DNA of 48,310 bases from Gemmatimonadaceae bacterium (GTDB lineage Bacteria > Gemmatimonadota > Gemmatimonadetes > Gemmatimonadales > Gemmatimonadaceae): contig JACMME010000112.1 in assembly GCA_014379205.1 (NCBI GenBank), positions 1 to 48,310 of the forward strand. The letters run 5' to 3'. Below are positions 42,163-48,310 of this stretch, piece by piece. Positions within the stretch are counted from its first letter, which is position 1; each line of letters starts with the position of its first letter. Below the pieces are notes generated by a model. It saw only the letters and a program-made list of their open reading frames with translations. It had not been told where the DNA came from and searched no databases. A program made the translations under genes and the position numbers.

Positions 42163-43653
42163 ATGTACTACACCGCACTTGCATCCGTCGTGATGGCGGC
42201 ACTTCTCCTTCCATCTGCACCGGTGCTCAACGCGCAGGAGCGGCGAGCTGGCGCTGGCCCGCACGCGCTTATCCAGCGAGCCGTGCAGGCAATGGGTGGA
42301 GAGCAAGCCCTCCGCGGCATCACAAACACCACAACCGAATTCAACAACGCCTCGTTTGCGCTTGGCCAGGAGGAAACCCCTCAGTCCCCCGCGCGCGCGA
42401 CACTTGTGTCGGGGCGCATCATGATCGACTGGAAGGGTGATCGCAGGGTGCAAATTCAGGAATTGCGTCCGGTCGCCGCGCCGATGATCCGGCAACGTCA
42501 GGTCATGGTGGGCGACATCGGGATGAATGAGAACGACGGCAGGCCGGCGGCGGCGGCGGCCGCGCAAATACTGGGTACGAAGCGCGGAATGCGGCTTCAG
42601 CCGGAGCGTATCCTCCTCGTGGCACTCGACAATCCCGCCAGCGTGACCTCACTGAGGCCACGCGAGTGGCGTGGAACGCTCATGGATGGAGCTCGCTTCG
42701 CTCATGGCGCGGACACCGTGTCGCTGTACTTCGACCGCATGTCCGGACTTCTAACCGTTGGCGAGTCTGTCGTCGACGATCCGGTTCTTGGCGACCGCCG
42801 AAACGTGGTCTGGTACACCCGCTGGCAGGATGCCGGTGCCGGTGTGAAGCTTCCCCGCCAGCTGGATTCGGAAGCGAACGGGCGGCTGCAGTCGCATTCC
42901 GTAGTCACTTCGGCGACGGCCAATAGCGTGCTGGACGAGGCACTGTTCGCTATTCCAGACTCGATCTCGTCGCGCGCGCAACGAGCATCATCGACTCCGG
43001 TGCCGCTCGCCGTGCAGCTCGTGGAGCTCGCACCGAATGTCTGGCGGGCCGAGGGCGGCACACACCATTCGCTGATAATCCAGCAACCCGCCAGGCTGGT
43101 TGTCATCGAGGCTCCACAGACCGCGGCTCGCTCCAGCGCTGTGCTCGACACGCTCAGAAGCCGCTTTCCCGGAAAGCCGGTCGCGACGCTGGTGAATACC
43201 CACCATCACTGGGACCACTCCGGCGGCGTACGCACCTACATGGCTGCGGGGATACCCGTCGTCACTCACCTTCGGAACGCAGCGTTCATTCGTGGCCTTG
43301 CTTCAGCCCGAAGGAGTATCAGCCCGGATGCTCTGTCTCGCCGTCCGCGTATTCCCGAAGTGCGCACCCTGACGGACTCCATGCTCCTCGGCGAAGGGGA
43401 TTCGCGCGTGGTTATCTATACAATTCCCACTACCCATGCTGAAGGGGTGCTCGCCGCGTATGTACCAGCGTCGCGTATTCTTTTTGCGAGCGACGTTCTG
43501 ACTCCGGGGGCAACGCTGGTGCCGTCGCAAAGTGCCGAGATGGTCGCAATGGCGCGAGCGCGCGGCTTGACGGTCGACCGTTTTGCCGGCGGTCACGGGA
43601 CTGTGGCCAGCTGGGCGGACGTCGAGCGAGCCGCAGGCGGAGCAAGGCCCTGA
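42163..43653 (+). CDS. Secreted metallo-beta-lactamase-fold hydrolase
   Basis: ATG 42163 is preceded by GGAG with 5-nt spacing and begins the signal peptide MYYTALASVVMAALLLPSAP; the upstream frame overlapping the oxidase is not used. Residues about 25-320 form an exported domain of unknown fold. The MBL domain follows with the zinc motif NTHHHWDHSGG (HxHxDH), then IPTTHAEGVLAAYVP, FASDVLTPG and FAGGHGTVASW. It is a two-domain protein of about 496 residues. Substrate unknown; lactamase activity should not be assumed. Confidence 0.88.
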   Translation: MYYTALASVVMAALLLPSAPVLNAQERRAGAGPHALIQRAVQAMGGEQALRGITNTTTEFNNASFALGQEETPQSPARATLVSGRIMIDWKGDRRVQIQELRPVAAPMIRQRQVMVGDIGMNENDGRPAAAAAAQILGTKRGMRLQPERILLVALDNPASVTSLRPREWRGTLMDGARFAHGADTVSLYFDRMSGLLTVGESVVDDPVLGDRRNVVWYTRWQDAGAGVKLPRQLDSEANGRLQSHSVVTSATANSVLDEALFAIPDSISSRAQRASSTPVPLAVQLVELAPNVWRAEGGTHHSLIIQQPARLVVIEAPQTAARSSAVLDTLRSRFPGKPVATLVNTHHHWDHSGGVRTYMAAGIPVVTHLRNAAFIRGLASARRSISPDALSRRPRIPEVRTLTDSMLLGEGDSRVVIYTIPTTHAEGVLAAYVPASRILFASDVLTPGATLVPSQSAEMVAMARARGLTVDRFAGGHGTVASWADVERAAGGARP

Positions 43654-43662
43654 CTGCAGGTC

Positions 43663-44423
43663 CTACAGCGGTGGGCCTTGAAAAGTCAAAGGCCCGCTGC
43701 CGCCCCGCGGCGCACCTAACTCTTCGGCCATCACATCCAGATCGAATCCTTCCTTCCGGATTCGGAGATCGTAGTAAAGCAGTGTCGCCACAACGGCGAC
43801 CAGCGGATACACGAGAATGCTGACGACTTGAGAGGCGACATCCGCCGCAGCGGAATCGGATGTACCGAAGACCACCGCGAGAGCCCCACCCAGTATGATC
43901 AGAAACACAAAAAAGAACAGAAATGTCAGTCCCGCTGTCAGCAGAATGCGTATGATCTGATCCTTGGCCAATCACGCGATCGCGCGAAGGCTTTGGACGC
44001 AGTCATTCCCTCGAGCATTACTGCCTGCGGCATCGCGAACGTCCACGCAAACGCGATGAATCCCGGGACTATGAGGAGGAGGACGCCGAACAGGATCAGA
44101 AAGCCCTGTATGAAGGACACCAGCATGAGTGCTCCGAAACGGGACAGAACCGCTCCAATAGCCGTGCTTACCAGCATCCCGCCGCCCAGGTAGCTGTTGG
44201 ACACCAGAAGAATGATGGCCGCCAGCGCCAGCGGCTGGAAAAGCTGCGAGGCGAGGTTCACCATTGGTGCCATCGATTCGGGCAGGACGATGCGAAGCAC
44301 GATGAATGGGACAAAGATCGCCGCCATGGCCATCACACACTGCGGATAGATCTGGCGCAGGAGCTGAAAGCTGGCATCGATCAGCTCGGTCGCGCTGCGC
44401 GGACGAAGTGCGGAAGAAGGCAA
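43663..44423 (-). CDS. Multi-TM membrane protein split by a one-base frameshift
   Basis: The first frame (44423-43938) encodes four to five TM segments and reads FARSRD then WPRIRSYAFC and stops. The overlapping frame (43971-43663) reads LAKDQIIRILLTAGLTFLFF and continues with two more TM segments and a soluble tail. The two join as FARSRDLAKDQIIRIL if one T is restored in GATTGG, that is, if base 43971 is read twice. The joined protein would have about 253 residues with six TM helices, resembling DUF975/glycerophosphodiesterase-membrane-domain proteins. It may be a recent pseudogene or a sequencing error. It starts 5 bp after the SPFH gene. Confidence 0.8.
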
Positions 44424-44428
44424 GTTTG

Positions 44429-45406
44429 TTACGCCGATTTATGTGCTACGCCGCATTCGGAGCAGAATCGCGCATTCAGGGCGCCCGCTACCCCGCATGC
44501 CGAACAAAACTTCGTTTCACCGGCGGGAGGCGCTGTCGCTGCCCCGGACGGTTTGCTAAACTGCATCATCTCCTGCGCCATCAGCATCCCTGCACCGAGT
44601 CCTGCGCCGGCCGCGGCTCCGCCTCCACCCTGATTCGCCGCAGCGAGCGGGATGGATTGTCCCACCCGAAAGCGGGTGTACTGACCGAGGTCGCCCACAA
44701 TGTTCATTCCGATGCGCTCGTCGAGGCGCTTCTGCAATATCTCGGGGAGCGATAGGCTGGTAACCACAAGCGATTCGAGAGCGAGTCCAAGCTCCGAGAA
44801 GTCGGGTCCGAGAGATTCCCCGATCCGTTCGCCAAGCTCGATCTGGTTGCTGGCCATGTCGACGAACGCGATACCGCTCGATGCGAACACGTCGGTCATT
44901 CGGGCCACCACCAGGCTTCGTAGCTGACCCTCCAGATCCGTGGCAAGGAAAATTTCCCGCGTTCCGCTCACGGCTGTGTGAAAGCGAACCGGATCAGTGA
45001 TCCGGTAGCTGTACGTTCCGAAGGCGCGTAACCGCACGATTCCGAAATCAAGATCTCGAACGGTGATTGGATTCGACGTTCCCCAGCGCTGGTTCAGCTG
45101 AAGGCGCGTGGAGACAAAATAGACATCACTCTTGAACGGAGACTCGAAGAACTTGTCCCAGTGCATGAGATTCGTGAGCAAGGGCAGGTTATCGGTGTCG
45201 AGGCGATGGCGTCCTGGGGCGAACACATCGGCGATGCGCCCTTCGTCAACGAATAGTGCCGCCTGCGACTCTCGCACCGTGAGCTGGGCGCCAATCTGGA
45301 TCTCCATGTCACGCATGGGGAAACGGTATGACAGAATACCGTTTTCCGGCTCTGTCCACTGAATGACGTCGACGAATTGTTTGCGAATGAACTGGCCTAG
45401 CGTCAT
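44429..45406 (-). CDS. SPFH-domain protein with C-terminal zinc ribbon
   Basis: The 325-residue protein has an N-terminal SPFH/virion-core-like domain (QIGAQLTVRESQAALFVDEG, VFAPGRHRLDTDNLPLL, then LRAFGTYSYRITDPVRFH). An Ala/Gly-rich linker follows (NQGGGGAAAGAGLGAGM), then a double-Cys zinc ribbon (FCSACGVAGALNARFCSECG). This layout resembles Bacillus YdjI, which helps recruit PspA to membranes. It is transcribed with the frameshifted membrane protein (5-bp gap), suggesting a membrane-associated pair, possibly in membrane stress. The start at 45406 lies in a divergent region facing the Vgb-like gene. Confidence 0.88.
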   Translation of the reverse strand: MTLGQFIRKQFVDVIQWTEPENGILSYRFPMRDMEIQIGAQLTVRESQAALFVDEGRIADVFAPGRHRLDTDNLPLLTNLMHWDKFFESPFKSDVYFVSTRLQLNQRWGTSNPITVRDLDFGIVRLRAFGTYSYRITDPVRFHTAVSGTREIFLATDLEGQLRSLVVARMTDVFASSGIAFVDMASNQIELGERIGESLGPDFSELGLALESLVVTSLSLPEILQKRLDERIGMNIVGDLGQYTRFRVGQSIPLAAANQGGGGAAAGAGLGAGMLMAQEMMQFSKPSGAATAPPAGETKFCSACGVAGALNARFCSECGVAHKSA

Positions 45407-45576
45407 AACGGCTCCGGAGCTGTGTTCGGGGGTAGATGGCCAGTACTGCAGCGGCCGCTCTCCGGTTAAGACTGTCGCGCCGCGAATTGGGTAACGCGAC
45501 TTGCGTGACGCTCCGCCTGCCGCGATGATGGAAGAAGGGCCCTAATCACTCCCGCCAACTATCAGGATAGGTTGCC

Positions 45577-46566
45577 ATGCGATCGACCAGCCTTCTTGCA
45601 CTCGCCTCGCTGTCACTCCCGCTCGCCGTCACCGTCTCACGCGTGGCCCCAGTGGAGATCACTGAATGGAAGGTGCCGTGGGAGAACAGCGGTCCGCGCG
45701 ATCCCTACGTTGATGGCGAGGGGCGTATCTGGTTCGTTGGACAGCGGGGGCATTACGTCGCTTACCTCCAGCCGAAGACCGGAGAGTTCAAGCGTTACGA
45801 GCTCGAACCCGGCGCAGGCCCACACAACCTGATCGTCGACGGCGCAGGATTCGTCTGGTATGCGGGAAATCGCAAGGCGCACATCGGACGGCTGGATCCG
45901 CGCGATGGGTCCATTCGGAAGTACACCATGCCCGAGTCGGCAGCCCGAGACCCGCATACGCTGGTCTTCGATCAGCAAGGGGACATCTGGTTCACGGTGC
46001 AAGGGGGTAACTTCGTCGGCAAGCTCGCAACCAAGACCGGCAAAGTGGAGCTGGTGCGCGTACCGACTCCGGATGCCCGCCCGTACGGCATCGTCATCGA
46101 CGCGAAGAACCGTCCCTGGTTCAACGAGTTTGGTACCAACAAGATCGCGACGGTCGACGAGAACATGCGTCTTAGAGAGATCAACCTTCCCAATGCCGAC
46201 AGCCGGACAAGGCGAATCGGCATCACGTCGGACAGAATGGTCTGGTACGTGGACTATTCCCGGGGATTTCTTGGCAGGCTCGATCCGGCCACGGGCAAGT
46301 CGGAGGAGTGGGCCGCACCAAGCGGAGCGCGGTCACTTCCTTACGCCATGGCGATCGACGGCCGCGATCGGATCTGGTTCGTGGAGACCGGAGTGCAGCC
46401 GAACCGCCTCGTTGGATTCGATCCGAAAACACGCGAGTTCTTCAGCGAGACGGAGATCAAGAGCGGAGGCGGGTCAGTGCGCCACATGTTCTTCCACAAG
46501 CCAACCCGCGAGCTCTGGTTCGGAACGGATGCCAATACTATAGGAAGGGCGAAGGTGCCCGGTTGA
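45577..46566 (+). CDS. Exported streptogramin-lyase (Vgb)-like beta propeller
   Basis: ATG 45577 has AGGATAGG about 7-9 nt upstream. A signal peptide (MRSTSLLALASLSLPLAVTV) is followed by repeated Vgb-type blades: DPYVDGEGRIWFVGQ, HNLIVDGAGFVWYAG, HTLVFDQQGDIWFTV, YGIVIDAKNRPWFNE, IGITSDRMVWYVDY and YAMAIDGRDRIWFVE. Six to seven blades fit 329 residues. Known Vgb opens streptogramin B rings, but most exported relatives have other or unknown roles. It stands just upstream of the KdpE-like regulator gene, on the same strand. Confidence 0.88.
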   Translation: MRSTSLLALASLSLPLAVTVSRVAPVEITEWKVPWENSGPRDPYVDGEGRIWFVGQRGHYVAYLQPKTGEFKRYELEPGAGPHNLIVDGAGFVWYAGNRKAHIGRLDPRDGSIRKYTMPESAARDPHTLVFDQQGDIWFTVQGGNFVGKLATKTGKVELVRVPTPDARPYGIVIDAKNRPWFNEFGTNKIATVDENMRLREINLPNADSRTRRIGITSDRMVWYVDYSRGFLGRLDPATGKSEEWAAPSGARSLPYAMAIDGRDRIWFVETGVQPNRLVGFDPKTREFFSETEIKSGGGSVRHMFFHKPTRELWFGTDANTIGRAKVPG

Positions 46567-46588
46567 GTCGCCAGAGCCGAATGCGGTG

Positions 46589-47308
46589 ATGCCGCTCGAT
46601 GCGAGCGCGGATGGCTCGCGTCCGAGCATCCTCGTGATCGACGATGAACTGAAGATTCGCGGGGTGGTGCGGGATGCGATCGCCGAGGACGCGGCCCGGT
46701 GTCTCGTGGCCGGCTCTGGCCGCGAAGGACTCGAGATCGCCGCCGCCGAACGACCGGATCTCATCGTGCTGGACCTCGGACTTCCAGACATGGATGGCAT
46801 CGTGGTCTGCAGGAAACTGCGAGAATGGACGAGCGCCCCCATCGTCGTGCTCTCGGCGCGGCACTCCGAGGAAGAGAAAGCGGCGCTCCTGGATGCGGGG
46901 GCTGACGACTACGTGACCAAGCCATTCGCTCCAATCGAATTTCGCGCGCGCATCCGGGCGCAGCTGCGCCGCGCACGCATGGCTCCGGTGCCGGCCGGCG
47001 ATCAACCGCTCATTATCGGCGAGCTCTCAATCGATGCGGCTAGGCGCACCGTAAGCCGCGGGGGAGCCGCGATTCACCTGACCCCAACCGAGTGGGGGCT
47101 GCTCAACGCTCTGGTAACGAACTCCGGACGTACCATGACGCACCAACAGCTATTCCGCTCGGTGTGGGGATCATCGTATGGCGATGCGCAGCAATACCTG
47201 CGCGTGTACATCGTTCACCTGCGCAGAAAAATCGAGGCTGATCCGTATGCGCCCCGCCACATCGTCACCGAGCCGGGAGTCGGCTATCGCTTCGAGCCTC
47301 AGGGATAG
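46589..47308 (+). CDS. KdpE-like OmpR-family response regulator
   Basis: The start is ATG 46589, or GTG 46586 immediately before it. The receiver domain has the acidic pair in VIDDELK, phosphoacceptor Asp62 in VLDLGLPDMDG, Thr/Ser in VVLSAR and Lys in YVTKPFAP. A winged-helix Trans_reg_C domain follows (LTPTEWGLLNALVTNSGRTM to YLRVYIVHLRRKIEADP, ending VGYRFEPQG). It lies 3 bp upstream of the cognate kinase gene. No kdpFABC genes are in the window, so the KdpE label rests on sequence similarity alone. Confidence 0.9.
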   Translation: MPLDASADGSRPSILVIDDELKIRGVVRDAIAEDAARCLVAGSGREGLEIAAAERPDLIVLDLGLPDMDGIVVCRKLREWTSAPIVVLSARHSEEEKAALLDAGADDYVTKPFAPIEFRARIRAQLRRARMAPVPAGDQPLIIGELSIDAARRTVSRGGAAIHLTPTEWGLLNALVTNSGRTMTHQQLFRSVWGSSYGDAQQYLRVYIVHLRRKIEADPYAPRHIVTEPGVGYRFEPQG

Positions 47309-47311
47309 GGT

Positions 47312-48310
47312 GTGTACGGCCTAGCGTCCGGTCGCGCGGTCGACGGTCACCGCCAGTGGTTCACCTGGATATTCTGGCTAGCCGTTCTTGTCAGCATCAC
47401 GCTTGTCCTGCTGACATTTCGCGACCGGCTGGACAAGGCGCACATTACGCTCGCCTATCTCCTCGTGGTACTCGGGGGAAGCGCCGCGAGCGGAAGAGCT
47501 CTTGGATTGACGCTCGCCGGAGTCGCGTTTCTGCTGTTCAACTATCTTTTCCTTCCCCCGTACCACACGCTGGTTATCGCCGACCCGCTGGACTGGCTCG
47601 TGCTCGTGGCATTTCTGGTTACGGGCATCGTCGCTGCCGAATTGCTCAACCGGGTGCAGGAACGCGCCGAAATCGCGCGAGCCCGCGCGGTCGAAGTAGA
47701 CCGATTTGCAACACTCGGTGCGGAGACGCTGAGCGCGGGCCGAGCGGAGGACGCTCTCCTGGGCATCGCAGAGGTCATGCGATCGACTCTCGGCGTGGAT
47801 TGCTGCGAGATTCTGGCTGAACGAGGCACACCCGCACGTCTCACTGCGCTGGCCAGGGCTGGAGTGAGCGCCGACAGCGGCATAGCTCGGGATACACACC
47901 AGAAGGAAGATGAAACCGTCGCGAGTCTTGCAACCTGGGTGGCAACTCACGGTGCGCCCGCGGCCGAGCGAATGGACGGCACAGCCTGGGTTGGAACTCC
48001 ATCCGAGTCCGGGGATGTAATGGGATGGCAGACGGAGCGCGGCGAGATTCGCGTGTTGTTGGCACCGCTCATGGTGCGTGAACGAACAGTTGGAGTACTG
48101 CGTGTCGCGCATGCGCGCCCAATAACATTGGATCCCGCGAAGCGACAGTTCCTCAGCGCGCTGTCGTATTACGCCGCGCTGGGTGTGGAGCGTGTGCGTC
48201 TGGTCGCCGAAGCCGAGCGGGCGGAAGCATTTCGGCAGGCGGATGCGCTCAAGTCGCAGCTCATCGGTACGGTGTCGCACGATCTGCGCACTCCGCTCAC
48301 GACAATAAAG
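47312..48310 (+). CDS. KdpD-like sensor histidine kinase (3' partial)
   Basis: The open frame starts at GTG 47312 after AGGGATAGG and is still open at the window end (333 codons). It begins with the four-TM DUF4118 domain (WIFWLAVLVSITLVLLTF; YLLVVLGGSAASGRALGLTL; LLFNYLFLPPYHTLVIADP; WLVLVAFLVTGIVAAELL). A GAF domain follows at about 140-300, then HisKA with His323 in GTVSHDLRTPLTTIK. The N-terminal KdpD and universal-stress domains of E. coli KdpD are absent. It should phosphorylate the adjacent KdpE-like regulator; the signal is unknown. Confidence 0.9.
   Translation, partial: MYGLASGRAVDGHRQWFTWIFWLAVLVSITLVLLTFRDRLDKAHITLAYLLVVLGGSAASGRALGLTLAGVAFLLFNYLFLPPYHTLVIADPLDWLVLVAFLVTGIVAAELLNRVQERAEIARARAVEVDRFATLGAETLSAGRAEDALLGIAEVMRSTLGVDCCEILAERGTPARLTALARAGVSADSGIARDTHQKEDETVASLATWVATHGAPAAERMDGTAWVGTPSESGDVMGWQTERGEIRVLLAPLMVRERTVGVLRVAHARPITLDPAKRQFLSALSYYAALGVERVRLVAEAERAEAFRQADALKSQLIGTVSHDLRTPLTTIK

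Noticed and set aside
45577-46566. Annotation as a streptogramin-resistance lyase
   Set aside because: The propeller fold is shared with many exported proteins of other function, and the signal peptide is unlike classical Vgb.
1-48310. tRNA or rRNA genes
   Set aside because: No segment with tRNA-like T-loop and acceptor pairing or rRNA-like conserved stretches was noticed by eye.

Overview
This 48.3 kb window is a piece of bacterial chromosome, high in GC (roughly 60% by eye), with dense single-copy genes on both strands. No phage, plasmid, CRISPR, tRNA or rRNA features were seen. The gene content fits Gemmatimonadota or a close relative: two tandem DUF5916/CBM9-like outer-membrane barrels, a paired M16 protease locus, a succinate dehydrogenase with one long membrane subunit, many secreted or lipid-anchored proteins, and a KirBac channel. 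The phylum is inferred from gene style; no marker gene settles it.

Layout. 1-2.4 kb: the 3' part of a large AAA-ATPase/TPR signalling protein. 2.6-5.4 kb: three tandem minus-strand lipoproteins sharing a C-terminal FSGYL motif and, in two of them, a ZU5-like core, plus a decayed fourth copy. 5.4-8.8 kb: an M16 protease pair (active and inactive subunits, ATGA overlap) and a Yip1-type membrane protein. 9.1-14.3 kb: two DUF5916 barrels. 14.5-17.2 kb: a secreted amidohydrolase, a small membrane protein and a short TolB-like propeller. 17.5-19.6 kb: an ArsC-like protein lacking the catalytic Cys, then a CHASE histidine kinase. 19.8-24.5 kb: an ABC-F ATPase, a GAF-AAA+-Fis regulator with altered ATPase and sigma54-contact motifs, and a TPR protein. 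24.7-28.3 kb: sdh operon (SdhC-like, SdhA, SdhB). 28.3-30.4 kb: VOC protein, multi-zinc-ribbon protein, a peroxidase-like pseudogene and a DinB protein. 30.5-35.1 kb: DASS anion transporter, KirBac channel, MurB, HisA. 35.4-39.3 kb: cupredoxin lipoprotein, small membrane protein, MutS. 39.5-43.7 kb: M24 peptidase, sarcosine-oxidase-like flavoenzyme, MBL-fold hydrolase. 43.7-45.4 kb: SPFH/zinc-ribbon protein and a frameshifted membrane protein. 45.6-48.3 kb: a Vgb-like propeller and a KdpE/KdpD-like two-component pair that runs off the window.

The most unusual structural signal is a set of intergenic tandem repeats that all use a 7-bp period but different heptamers (GGATTGC, GGAACCA/GGGACCA, GGAATCG/GGGATCG, GGGAAAC). 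Four of the six loci carry an inverted counterpart downstream, so they could fold into long hairpins at gene ends. One array of 12 perfect-period units abuts the hisA start codon and replaces its ribosome-binding site. The sequence also shows several decay or frameshift events: the lipoprotein remnant, the peroxidase remnant, a split membrane protein at 43.97 kb, and a probable 1-nt insertion near the DASS transporter start.
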